Positions 16,897 to 24,952 of a stretch of DNA of 64,000 bases are shown piece by piece. Location of the stretch: positions 1-64,000 of the forward strand of contig JAGFJG010000053.1 in NCBI GenBank assembly GCA_024102915.1. Reading direction: 5' to 3'. Source of the stretch: Caldilineales bacterium (GTDB taxonomy: Bacteria; Chloroflexota; Anaerolineae; J102). The translations under genes and the position numbers were made by a program. The first letter of the stretch is position 1; the number at the start of each line of letters is the position of its first letter. The notes beneath the pieces were generated by a model. That model was not told where the DNA came from and did not search any database. It saw only the letters and a list, made by a program, of their open reading frames with translations.

Positions 16897-18006
16897 TCAG
16901 CGCCCCTCTTCAGCGCGATTGGCGAATACGTTGACGCGTCCCCACAAACTCCGAAGTCGTTCGCGCGCCTCGCGAGTTTCCTTATCTTCATCCTTCGGCC
17001 CCAAACGCAGGAGCGTTACGATCCAGCGCGTGACTTCGAAACTGTCCAGGAAACTGAAGATGAGGAGGGTCAGGGGAACGGCCAGGATAGCGCCGATGCC
17101 GCCAAGCAGCCATCCCCAAACGAACAAAGACACAAAGACGACGACGGGCGAGATGTTCAGCCGGTTGCCCATCATTTTGGGTTGCACAAAATTCTGTACC
17201 GAGCCATTGATGATCACGTAACCGATAAACACGATCAGGGCTGAATTCCATCCATACTGCGCCCAGGCCAAAATGGTGGGCGGGATGAGCGCCAGCCAGA
17301 AGCCGATGGTGGGAATATAGCCGAGGAACCAGGCCAACAATCCCCACAATAGGGCAAAATCAACGCCCATGATCCACAATAACAAGGCGTCGCCCATGCC
17401 GACGAGGAAATTGATCAGGGTCATGATCGAGATATACCGTCGAACATCCTCCGTCAAACCGGATATCTTCGACAATGCCGGTCTATCCGCCGAAAGCCCC
17501 AGGCGGGTGGAGCTAGGCAGCGTGATGGCGGCGCTGAGCATGAAAATGAAAATCAACAAGGTCATGAATACAGTGACGAGCGAACCGCTGATGAATCCCA
17601 GCAGCGTCCCCACGAAATTCGCTATTTCTGCGGAATCAACGGAACCACTGTCAATCTGGGCGAGATTCGATTCAATCCATTGCGCGGTCGAATCCGCACG
17701 AGCGGCGATGTCATTCGCATAACTGGGCAAACTGATGGTCAGCTTGGAGATGCCCAAAAAGAACAACGCAATCACCAGGGCCAGCGCCCCAACGACCGCG
17801 ACGACGGTGACGGCCAGCGCCAACCAGCCCGGCAGACCCCGTTTTTGCAATATCCCTGGCAATGGCAGGACCGTGATGGTGATGACCATCGCCAGCAGGA
17901 TGGGATTGAGGATAACCGCCGTCGCCTTGATGCCGAACATAATGACAAAGACAGCGGCGACGGCCAGTAAAATCAAAACAAAACGCGTGAACTGATTATC
18001 CGCCAT
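16897..18006 (-). CDS. AI-2E family transporter
   Basis: 369 residues, with about eight membrane helices in the 2 + 1 + 5 pattern of the family and the characteristic C-terminal block SPVVVFVSLFVWGWLLGGIGAILAVPL (VFVSLFVWGWLLGG is the core). Some members export autoinducer-2 and others act as Na+/H+ antiporters; the adjacent CPA1 antiporter makes an ion-related role plausible, but this is inference. GAGGTG lies 7 bases before the ATG. Confidence 0.9.
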   Translation of the reverse strand: MADNQFTRFVLILLAVAAVFVIMFGIKATAVILNPILLAMVITITVLPLPGILQKRGLPGWLALAVTVVAVVGALALVIALFFLGISKLTISLPSYANDIAARADSTAQWIESNLAQIDSGSVDSAEIANFVGTLLGFISGSLVTVFMTLLIFIFMLSAAITLPSSTRLGLSADRPALSKISGLTEDVRRYISIMTLINFLVGMGDALLLWIMGVDFALLWGLLAWFLGYIPTIGFWLALIPPTILAWAQYGWNSALIVFIGYVIINGSVQNFVQPKMMGNRLNISPVVVFVSLFVWGWLLGGIGAILAVPLTLLIFSFLDSFEVTRWIVTLLRLGPKDEDKETREARERLRSLWGRVNVFANRAEEGR

Positions 18007-18098
18007 TAGAACACCTCAAGCGCATCCAACACTGGAAATATGGGTTGATTGGATGAAAAGGACGAGCGGCGTCCTCATCATTGTGGCTGCATAGAACA

Positions 18099-18150
18099 AG
18101 CTGCCGCCGAATCAGATTGTCGACAATCGACAATTAATCCGGCGGCAGCT
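18099..18150. terminator. Hairpin after the 128-residue membrane-protein gene
   Basis: AGCTGCCGCCG (18099-18109) pairs with CGGCGGCAGCT (18140-18150), a perfect 11-bp stem. Its 30-base loop contains the palindrome GATTGTCGACAATC. It starts about 40 bases beyond the stop at 18190; the T-tract is weak on either strand. Confidence 0.5.
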
Positions 18151-18189
18151 TTAACGTCAGAGAGACTGTTTTCGGGAAAATGTCCCGAT

Positions 18190-18576
18190 TTACTTCTGGC
18201 CGAATGCCTTGCGTGTGCCGGGCAGAACGGCGTAGATCAGGATCAGGGCGTTGATGACGGTGGATGCAGCGAGCAGTTCAGGCGGTACACCGTTGAGGAA
18301 CGAGACGAAGTTCAGGGTCAGGTTGAAGATGGTGATGACCATCATAAACATCCAGGCTGCCGGATCGACCTGCAGAAGCATTTGGGTCAGCCAGACATAG
18401 ACCCAGACCAGCAGGGCGTAGATGAAGAAGTTCCAGATATTAGGCGTGACGATGTTGGGGGGTGCGCTGCTCATCCAGCCCAAGAATCCCAACCATTGCA
18501 GGGAGGCGATGAGCGCCAGTAGAGCCAGCACGCCGGAGAATACGGCCAGAATTGTGACGCCAATGGGACGTTGCAT
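18190..18576 (-). CDS. Small four-helix membrane protein, unknown function
   Basis: 128 residues, with four hydrophobic segments: about 6-28, 48-68, 72-92 and 100-118. I do not recognise a catalytic or binding motif; it resembles the many short DUF-type integral membrane proteins of Chloroflexota and Actinobacteria. AGGAG lies 8 bases before the ATG at 18576. It is upstream of the AI-2E and antiporter genes on the same strand, but a strong hairpin lies between, so it is probably separately terminated. Confidence 0.7.
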   Translation of the reverse strand: MQRPIGVTILAVFSGVLALLALIASLQWLGFLGWMSSAPPNIVTPNIWNFFIYALLVWVYVWLTQMLLQVDPAAWMFMMVITIFNLTLNFVSFLNGVPPELLAASTVINALILIYAVLPGTRKAFGQK

Positions 18577-18739
18577 TTTGAAATGCTCCTAAATGATGAG
18601 TGATGAATGTGAAAGAATTCAGATCGGTGGACAGATAGCGAGTGTTAGATTTCTTGGTTCAGAATCCTTATTGAATCACCTCCTTACGATGACGACATTT
18701 CGGCGGTCGGCCAGAACCCGGCCAGAGGCGAAAATGTCT

Positions 18740-20830
18740 CTACGAAGCTGTGCTCTGCTGTAATTGCTGGAGCCAGTTCTTGCCAAGATGATAAATGCTG
18801 GCGGCGCCAACCAGATCGCCTTCGACCTTGAGTTCGGTCGGGTGCAGGATGAAGGGTTGGTTTTGGGTGCCGCCCATGCCGCCGTGGAACCCGATCAATT
18901 CCTCAAAGGCGCAGCCCTCATTGTTCTTGGGATCATAAAAACTGTTGACCAGAATATCCGGGCAATTCGAAAAGCTGTCGGTACGGCGCAGGTGTGCGGG
19001 GGCGTTGGGGCTGAACAAAGCCAGGGGGTTTTCGCCCTCGAAGCGGTCTTCAGCCAGGTAATACACGCCCTTGCCGCCGATCGCCAATGGCCCATGCTTT
19101 TCAGAACGCACCATGACGAAACCCACGCCCTCGTGCTCGACCAGGCCGGGGATGACGGCGGGAAACGCAGCTTCGATTTCCTCCAGCGTCATACGATTCG
19201 GCCATTTGGTGAATGAGATCACGCCAAGGTTGCCGGAGGCCACGGCAATGACGTCGGGCTGCGGCTGTTCTTGTTCCCCAGTTGAAGTCTGGCGAACGAT
19301 ATCGGCGCGGCTGTGTTCGTCCAGAACCAGATCGCCTTCCACGGTCTGGCCTTTGAAGGCGCGGGCCATCATTTTGGACGTGGCCGAAGATTCGTTCTGA
19401 ATCGTATCCGAAAGGTAGAAGTTCAGAACGCTCATCCCCTCGCCAGTTTCGCTAACCCCGCCAACCGTGGCTTTCTCTTCCATGAGCTGCTGGGTCAGTT
19501 CTTCCAGCGAATACCCATAGCGCTGTTTGAAGGTGGCGCCGCCAGTCTGGCCGTGATCCGAGAGCACGACAAAATGATAGGGGCGCGGCGCTTCTTTGGC
19601 GGCGCTGATCAGGCGTGCGAATTGGGCGTCCAGTTTGCGGAGGACATCGAAAGCGCCAGGGTCGAGGATGCCGGAATGATGGGCGATTTCATCGTAGCCG
19701 ACGAAGGTGGCATAGGCCACGGGTCGTCCGGCAAAGAGGTCGCCGAGCAGGGTGTTGATATTCAACTCACGCATCAGAACCGTCATTGCCGCCCGGATGA
19801 AGGGATAGGGGAACCCGCGATGATGTCTGTCCAGGATCGGCTGTACGTTGTGTTTGCGCGCCCAACGGAATTGCCGCATCTCCAGAATCACGTCCCAAAC
19901 GAAGAGGATGAGCGTGCGAGCGGCGTTGTAGGGGCTGGCGAAAAACGCCTGAAAGTCGGAGGTGTGAAATTTGGTCTTGTCGCGGATGGCGCTGGCCGTC
20001 GCCATGACGAAGGTGGCGTCTCCAGAGAAAAGATTGCCGCGACTGGCGCCCTGATCCGCCAGAAGTCCGTCGCCATCCGAACGATCGGATTCGATGATGG
20101 GCAGGATTTTGGCGTTGCTGGAAGCGACGAGCTGTCCGCTGGCCTTGTCGAACCAGCGAAACGCTGGGATGTCACGATTGTTGCCGTGCAGGATGCCGGC
20201 CTGGCTGGCCGAGGTTTGCGAAGAGGTGTCGGTTTCCCAACCGCTGAGGGTGTGGCTGCCGCTATCAATCCATTGTTTCAACGTAGGGGCGTTGCCCTCA
20301 GCCATCGCTTTCTCTAAAATCGGTTTGGCCAGGCCATCGATCTCCAGGAATATGATGCCGGGCACATCGGTCGGCTCTGGCTTGGCCGTGCGCTGCATTT
20401 TGCGTTTCACCGAATTGCGATACCAGGCGCTGTCATCGTCGATGGTCAGCAGCGAGCTGAAGATGATGTTGATGGCGGTTAGCCCGATAGAGAGCCAGAA
20501 CGCCGCCCAGAAACCGTCGATTATAAATCCCGTAAATCCGGTCTCTTTCAGTAAGTAGGCTGCCAGGTAGACGATGAATCCGTTTAATAATAGTGCCGCC
20601 AATCCCAGCGTGAGCACGGCGAACGGAAGCAGAACATAGCTGAGTAAGGGCCAGAGCAGGGCATTGAGGATGCCGATGACAGCCGCAGCCAGTAATGCCG
20701 CCTCTATGCTGGTGACAGTCACCGAGGACATCAATGCCGCCATGATCAAAAGGGCCACGGTCTGAATGACCCAAATGACAAGGATGCGGATTACGGGGCG
20801 TTTGAGGAGAGGATCAGTTCTTGGTTTCAT
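18740..20830 (-). CDS. Fusion of a four-helix (phage-holin-4_2-like) membrane domain and an alkaline-phosphatase-superfamily phosphodiesterase
   Basis: 696 residues. Residues about 10-135 form four membrane helices of the YvlD/phage_holin_4_2 type. From about 155 a type I phosphodiesterase/nucleotide pyrophosphatase-like domain follows: metal ligand Asp in FLEIDGLAKP, nucleophile Thr/Ser region in TSSQTSASQAGILHG, FVGYDEIAHHSG (Asp and His ligands) and VVLSDHGQTGG (Asp-His ligands). The enzyme domain should face a membrane surface, but which one and which substrate (nucleotide, lipid head group or polyprenyl phosphate) are unknown. The ATG at 20830 is chosen because the upstream extension reads into a repeat element. 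Confidence 0.85.
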   Translation of the reverse strand: MKPRTDPLLKRPVIRILVIWVIQTVALLIMAALMSSVTVTSIEAALLAAAVIGILNALLWPLLSYVLLPFAVLTLGLAALLLNGFIVYLAAYLLKETGFTGFIIDGFWAAFWLSIGLTAINIIFSSLLTIDDDSAWYRNSVKRKMQRTAKPEPTDVPGIIFLEIDGLAKPILEKAMAEGNAPTLKQWIDSGSHTLSGWETDTSSQTSASQAGILHGNNRDIPAFRWFDKASGQLVASSNAKILPIIESDRSDGDGLLADQGASRGNLFSGDATFVMATASAIRDKTKFHTSDFQAFFASPYNAARTLILFVWDVILEMRQFRWARKHNVQPILDRHHRGFPYPFIRAAMTVLMRELNINTLLGDLFAGRPVAYATFVGYDEIAHHSGILDPGAFDVLRKLDAQFARLISAAKEAPRPYHFVVLSDHGQTGGATFKQRYGYSLEELTQQLMEEKATVGGVSETGEGMSVLNFYLSDTIQNESSATSKMMARAFKGQTVEGDLVLDEHSRADIVRQTSTGEQEQPQPDVIAVASGNLGVISFTKWPNRMTLEEIEAAFPAVIPGLVEHEGVGFVMVRSEKHGPLAIGGKGVYYLAEDRFEGENPLALFSPNAPAHLRRTDSFSNCPDILVNSFYDPKNNEGCAFEELIGFHGGMGGTQNQPFILHPTELKVEGDLVGAASIYHLGKNWLQQLQQSTAS

Positions 20831-20857
20831 GGAGACGGGTCTGGAAATCGATGGATG

Positions 20858-20964
20858 CGGAACGATGGGCGATGGCGAATACACTGGCAGAAACATCCAA
20901 TCGTCTATCGCCCATCGTGCATCGTCGAGTCAAAAACTACTGTTCTCGTTGCGACTTCAGTTTA
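20858..20964 (+). mobile_element. MITE-like element, copy B (left end lost)
   Basis: Shares GATGGGCGATGGCGAAT, CAATCGTCTATCG, CATCGTCGAGT and CTGTTCTCGTTGCGACTTCAG with the other copies. It ends TTTA, whose reverse complement TAAACTGAAGTCGC matches the left end of copies A and C. The left terminal repeat is not recognisable; the copy sits just upstream of the phosphodiesterase-fusion gene. Confidence 0.6.
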
Positions 20965-21063
20965 GATTCAATTGTTATGGGACGCGCCAACTATTGCCTA
21001 TAGTTTAGCAAAGGTTTTGCGGCTTGAGAAGACTATGGGCTGACGCACGCTACGAGAGCCGCA

Positions 21064-21624
21064 TTAGTGTCTGCCATGCGCCATCTGGTCGATGCAGACG
21101 GCCACTGCCAGAATCACGATATCATCCTGGCCGGGCTCGATCTCGACGCCGTAGCTGTCGCGGATGCGGAACCACTTTTTGGAGACTTCGGCTATCTTAT
21201 CGCGGCCCTCGCCGATGGTGTACTCATGATCAAGGATGTTGCCCTTCACATCCAGATCGGGACCGTTCTTAATCTTGACGACGAATCGATCCCGGATGGG
21301 TGAGATAAGCGCCTTTTTCACCATCGCTATTTGTTCGCCGTTAGCATCCTCGACCTCCATGCTGTCCTTGATCCGCATCATACGTTCCTGAATCTTGCAC
21401 AATAAATTGCCTTGCGCATCTTCGAAATTGAGCGTTTCGCGTATGCGCAAGGCTTTTCCATCGACCTTGTAGACGCGCTGGCCCTGTTCATTTTCGATCC
21501 AAAAATCGTCGCCGATGGCGATCATCTTCTGGCGCATCTGGTAGCGGTTGGCGCTGCCTCTGCGGCCAAAGGTCTGGCGGTCTTCCCGCCGTTCTTCTCT
21601 TCGTTCTTGTCGTCTGCCTGGCAT
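21064..21624 (-). CDS. LURP-one-related (Tubby-like fold) protein
   Basis: 186 residues. An Arg/Glu-rich N-terminus (about 1-25) is followed by the twelve-strand LURP-one/DUF567 domain: YQMRQKMIAIGDDFWIEN, VYKVDGKALRIRETLNF, the repeating strand pairs IQERMMRIKDSMEV and MVKKALISPIRDRF, and VEIEPGQDDIVILAVAVCIDQM near the end. The fold is related to Tubby and phospholipid scramblases; its bacterial function is unknown. AGGAG lies 7 bases before the ATG at 21624, which argues against the longer upstream extension. Confidence 0.85.
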   Translation of the reverse strand: MPGRRQERREERREDRQTFGRRGSANRYQMRQKMIAIGDDFWIENEQGQRVYKVDGKALRIRETLNFEDAQGNLLCKIQERMMRIKDSMEVEDANGEQIAMVKKALISPIRDRFVVKIKNGPDLDVKGNILDHEYTIGEGRDKIAEVSKKWFRIRDSYGVEIEPGQDDIVILAVAVCIDQMAHGRH

Positions 21625-21804
21625 TGTAAGACTCCTTTGAGGGTGAGAGTTTGTGGGGATTGTGTTGAGAGATACCCGCTCGGCGACCACCCCGTGCGGC
21701 GGGATGGCGACGATGAGCATCTCTTGTCACGATGTCCAGTATGTGTTCCTTTCGCCAATAGTATCAGAGTTCGACGGAATCATCTGGCATCGATGTGTGA
21801 TTGC

Positions 21805-22506
21805 TTACCTGTTCGATGCTCTCAATATCAACAGGAACAGGTTGATATAGTCAAGATACAGCTTTAATGCCCCGATGACGACCAGCCCTCCGCTGGCAGG
21901 GGTATGGTCAACCTGCTGGCCAATCTTCTTCAACTGCTGATGATCCCAGGCAGTAAGGCCCACGAATAGAGCAATGCCAATGTAGTTGATAGCCCAATTA
22001 AGATTGGTCATCGGCCCAAAAAATAGGCTGAATAACCAGCTTGCCAGCCAGGCCAGAATCCAGCCGGTCAGTAGCATAAAAAGAAAATATCCAGCGCCGG
22101 ACATATCCTTTTTTATCACCAACCCTACCAGGCCGGAAACCAGAAAAGTGGCCGAGGTAATAAAGAACACGGAGTAGATCTGGTCCTGAGAATAGAGCAG
22201 AAAAATCGACGAAAGAGTCAATCCCGTCAGAGCCGCATAAAATAAGAACAGCAGGGCGGCGCCCCCGCTTGGCATCGTCATGACTCTGGCGCTCAAGACT
22301 ACCACGACAAGGATCTGGATAATAAACAGACCAAACCCCAGCCAGGGGCTGGAAATCAGTCTAAACTGAAATTGCAAATTGGTGCTGACCCAATATGAAA
22401 CGAAACCGGTAATGGCCAGGCCGACAAACATGAGCAAATAGACTTTGGCCAAAAAGGTATTCATCCTGACCCCGGCTGCTGGGGCCACTGCCGCTGCGCG
22501 TGACAT
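21805..22506 (-). CDS. Bax inhibitor-1/YccA family membrane protein
   Basis: 233 residues with seven hydrophobic helices. The family's hallmarks are present: FLAKVYLLMFVGLAITG near the start, AALTGLTLSSIF in the middle and FVGLTAWDHQQLKKIG (the aspartate-containing pH-sensor region) near the end. Bacterial homologues act as calcium leak channels or bind membrane proteases such as FtsH. AGGAGA is 7 bases before the ATG. It is followed by the LURP-one gene on the same strand about 180 bases away. Confidence 0.9.
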   Translation of the reverse strand: MSRAAAVAPAAGVRMNTFLAKVYLLMFVGLAITGFVSYWVSTNLQFQFRLISSPWLGFGLFIIQILVVVVLSARVMTMPSGGAALLFLFYAALTGLTLSSIFLLYSQDQIYSVFFITSATFLVSGLVGLVIKKDMSGAGYFLFMLLTGWILAWLASWLFSLFFGPMTNLNWAINYIGIALFVGLTAWDHQQLKKIGQQVDHTPASGGLVVIGALKLYLDYINLFLLILRASNR

Positions 22507-22862
22507 AATCTGTCTCCTTGCTGGTGAAATGTAATCAGACCGTGATGAGCGATTGCTAAGAAAATCTCCAGTTCATATAGTATCGCTGGCGAATAGAGGG
22601 AGCAAATTAGCGGGGAGTAGCGGTTCCGGCGATTTTGGGCAAGCGCTCGTACCGATAAGCATAAACCGCCTATCGTTAGCGCCGAACCAAAATTGCCGAC
22701 ATGAGAGGGTGAATTGCGCTTGACCATCGCCACACCGTCCATGATTGACGCAACAGGGTGCTTCAGGTAGTATTCGACATAGTTCAGCTTGATTGGTCAG
22801 TGTAATCAGATCGGACTACGGGTCCCTATCTACAACTCCAGATTTATAAACAGGAGGACATC
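22507..22862. other. Intergenic region without recognisable gene
   Basis: Between the divergent Bax-inhibitor-1 gene and the 95-residue membrane-protein gene. I see no gene-like reading frame, long palindrome or repeat copy; it presumably holds the two promoters. Confidence 0.5.
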
Positions 22863-23150
22863 ATGTGCTGTTTCTTTACCACCCTTGTACTTTTTGGCCC
22901 CCGCCTAGCTATTCTAGTCTGGTGGCTGCTTGACTCAATACGCTGGCAGGCGACCTTTCAAACATGGATATGGCCTCTTCTGGGCTTTCTCTTCCTTCCT
23001 TGGACGACATTGATGTATGTTCTGGTTTGGTCGCCAATCAATGGGATTGTCGGCTTTGATTGGATCTGGCTGGGCCTGGCCCTCCTCATCGATGTCGGTT
23101 CCTACGCGGGCGGCGGCTATGGTAATCGTAACCGCCTAGGCTACAGCTAA
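22863..23150 (+). CDS. Small Trp-rich membrane protein
   Basis: 95 residues with three hydrophobic segments (about 5-22, 34-55 and 62-80) and a Gly/Asn/Arg-rich tail (YAGGGYGNRNRLG). It has many Trp residues (nine) and the pattern seen in short unannotated membrane proteins. A strong ribosome binding site (AGGAGG) is 5 bases before the ATG. The TAA stop (23148-23150) is the start of the left terminal repeat of TIR element copy C. Confidence 0.75.
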   Translation: MCCFFTTLVLFGPRLAILVWWLLDSIRWQATFQTWIWPLLGFLFLPWTTLMYVLVWSPINGIVGFDWIWLGLALLIDVGSYAGGGYGNRNRLGYS

Positions 23151-23288
23151 ACTGGCGCCACTTTGAGACCGCAACTTTTGTCTATCGGTTGACGATGGAT
23201 GATGGCGGAGACGCTGGTAAAACGCGTTCAACCGTTTGTCGTCCATCGTCGAGTATAAAACAGCGGGTTTCGTCGTGACTTCAGGTTA
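23146..23288 (+). mobile_element. MITE-like element, copy C
   Basis: 143 bp. The left end GCTAAACTGGCGCCAC and the right end GTGACTTCAGGTTA are imperfect terminal inverted repeats. The inner arms GACGATGGATGATGGCGG and CCGTTTGTCGTCCATCGTC pair with each other. It is in the same orientation as copies A, B and D. Its left TAA is the stop codon of the preceding gene. Confidence 0.7.
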
Positions 23289-23327
23289 AGATACTTCGCG
23301 CACATCCATCACAACACAGGCGATTTT

Positions 23328-23993
23328 ATGTCTGAGCTTGAAGCAGACAAATCATTCCTCTCTCAGGGCCAGGGTGATCGCTTCGACCGTTGGGTCGAGT
23401 TTGCCTCGGCTATCGTGCTGGCCCTGGCGACGGCGCTGACCGCCTGGTGCGGCTATCAGGCGGCGCAATGGGATGGCGAGCAGGCGAAATCCTATACGGA
23501 AGCGGTTCAGGCCCAGGTGGAGGCCGCCAGATTGGACGGCCTCGCCGCAACTCATGGCAGCGTACAGGTAGGTCTGTTCTCCCAATGGGTTGACGCAACC
23601 GCGGCTGAAAACCAGGATCTGGCCGATTTCTATTATGAGCGATTCCCGCCTGCATTGGCCGTCGCCACCGCCGCCTGGCTGGAAACCAAGCCGTTAACCA
23701 ACCCGGACGCCCCAAGCTCACCTTTTGTGATGCCCGAATATCAGTTGCCAGAGCAGCAGGCAGCACAGCAGAAACGGGAAGAAGCCAAAGCGAAATTCGT
23801 CCAGGCGAATGATTACAATGATATCTCGGATCGCTTTGTCTTATTGACGGTGTTGTTCGCCACAGTCCTCTTTTTTGCCGGGATCAGCGGTAAGTTTCAG
23901 TGGCGGGCGCTGGATTTGGCGATGCTGGTTATCGGAGTCGTCGTAATGGCGGTTGGGCTTCTTCTCATCATTTTATCGCCGATGATCCTGTAG
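23328..23993 (+). CDS. Membrane protein with a long extramembrane region (DUF4337-like layout)
   Basis: 221 residues. An N-terminal helix (about 25-45, FASAIVLALATALTAW) is followed by about 120 mostly polar, Ala/Glu/Gln-rich residues likely to form helices (QVEAARLDG, EQQAAQQKREEAKAKF), then two C-terminal membrane helices (about 167-188 and 195-218). The arrangement resembles DUF4337-type proteins of unknown function; I am not certain of the family. No obvious ribosome binding site precedes the ATG. Confidence 0.7.
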   Translation: MSELEADKSFLSQGQGDRFDRWVEFASAIVLALATALTAWCGYQAAQWDGEQAKSYTEAVQAQVEAARLDGLAATHGSVQVGLFSQWVDATAAENQDLADFYYERFPPALAVATAAWLETKPLTNPDAPSSPFVMPEYQLPEQQAAQQKREEAKAKFVQANDYNDISDRFVLLTVLFATVLFFAGISGKFQWRALDLAMLVIGVVVMAVGLLLIILSPMIL

Positions 23994-24030
23994 AATCTGC
24001 GCTGGAAGGAGTGAATACTCGCCTCAATGA

Positions 24031-24627
24031 TTGGAGCATGAAACCTGCACCAGGGAGCTACACACGCAAATCGTGGATGTCATTGGTCATCAACCACACC
24101 TGATCGATCCTTCCGTGTTTATCGCCCCCAACGCGACAATCGTTGGTCATGTCATCATCGCCGCCGAGGCCAGCGTCTGGTTTGGGGCGGTCCTGCGCGG
24201 CGATGTCGAACGGATTGAGATCGGCAGGGGCAGCAACATACAGGACAATGTCGTTATTCATGCGGATCCGGGGTATCCTACCCTGATCGGCGAAAACGTG
24301 ACGGTGGGGCATGGCGCGGTTGTGCACGGCTGCGTCATCGAAGATGGGGCGCTGATCGGGATGAACGCCACTATCCTCAATGGCGCTCATATTGGGGCGG
24401 AAGCCGTGATCGGGGCGGGGGCCGTGGTGCCGCCGGGAGCGCATATCCCACCCGCTTCGCTGGCTGTGGGCATTCCCGCCCGTACGGTTCGCACCCTGGA
24501 CGAAGAAGAACGAAGCGCTGGCGCCAGAGGCGCTGCTATTTATCAGGCCCGATCCCGCCAGTATCGCCAATACTATCAATCTCGATCCGAAACTAAGGCG
24601 ACTGATTCAACCCAGACCGAGGGCTAG
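24031..24627 (+). CDS. Gamma-class carbonic anhydrase-like hexapeptide-repeat protein
   Basis: 184-198 residues. The left-handed beta-helix repeats run from about IDPSVFIAPNATIVG to IGAGAVVPPGAHIP, followed by a C-terminal helix. The three histidine metal ligands are visible in NVVIHADPG and TVGHGAVVHGC. These proteins hydrate CO2 or are inactive structural homologues (YrdA/PaaY type). The start is uncertain: TTG at 24031 lies 20 bases after AAGGAG, while GTG at 24073 (MDVIGHQPHLIDP) gives the length and N-terminus most common in the family. Confidence 0.85.
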   Translation: MEHETCTRELHTQIVDVIGHQPHLIDPSVFIAPNATIVGHVIIAAEASVWFGAVLRGDVERIEIGRGSNIQDNVVIHADPGYPTLIGENVTVGHGAVVHGCVIEDGALIGMNATILNGAHIGAEAVIGAGAVVPPGAHIPPASLAVGIPARTVRTLDEEERSAGARGAAIYQARSRQYRQYYQSRSETKATDSTQTEG

Positions 24628-24696
24628 CAACCCGGCTGTGTTGGCAGTTGTTGAACCGGCCAGCCAAAGTGAGGCTTTGGGTCGTGGGGTTTCGAT

Positions 24697-24822
24697 TCAA
24701 GAAATGGTGTTTAAGTTATCCGACTTGCGCATTTTCTCATAATAGTGAGAATTAGTTTCGCGAAATGCTGTCAGCGTGGCGAGGTCGATACCTTCGGATT
24801 TGGGCTGTAGATACGCCTTTTC
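24697..24822 (-). pseudogene. Possible C-terminal remnant of a lost gene
   Basis: On the minus strand an open stretch of about 40 codons (ending SDNLNTIS then TGA) contains the protein-like run GIDLATLTAFRETNSHYY and is closed upstream by a stop. I do not recognise the family. The rest of the 324-base gap (24628-24952) shows no gene or clear signal. Confidence 0.25.
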
Positions 24823-24952
24823 TTGCTATGGCTGAAGTTTCCCTTCCAGCGCCGTGTGGTCGAATGACATCCTCTGTCAACAGCGCTTCCACCGACATGT
24901 CAATGCGGTTTTTCTAGCCGACTACAACCCCAGGTTTTCTTATCATCTCAGC

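Noticed and set aside
18660-18690. Perfect Shine-Dalgarno (AAGGAGGTGATT) on the minus strand between the 128-residue gene and the phosphodiesterase-fusion gene
   Set aside because: No usable start codon or open frame follows it, so it is not evidence for a gene.
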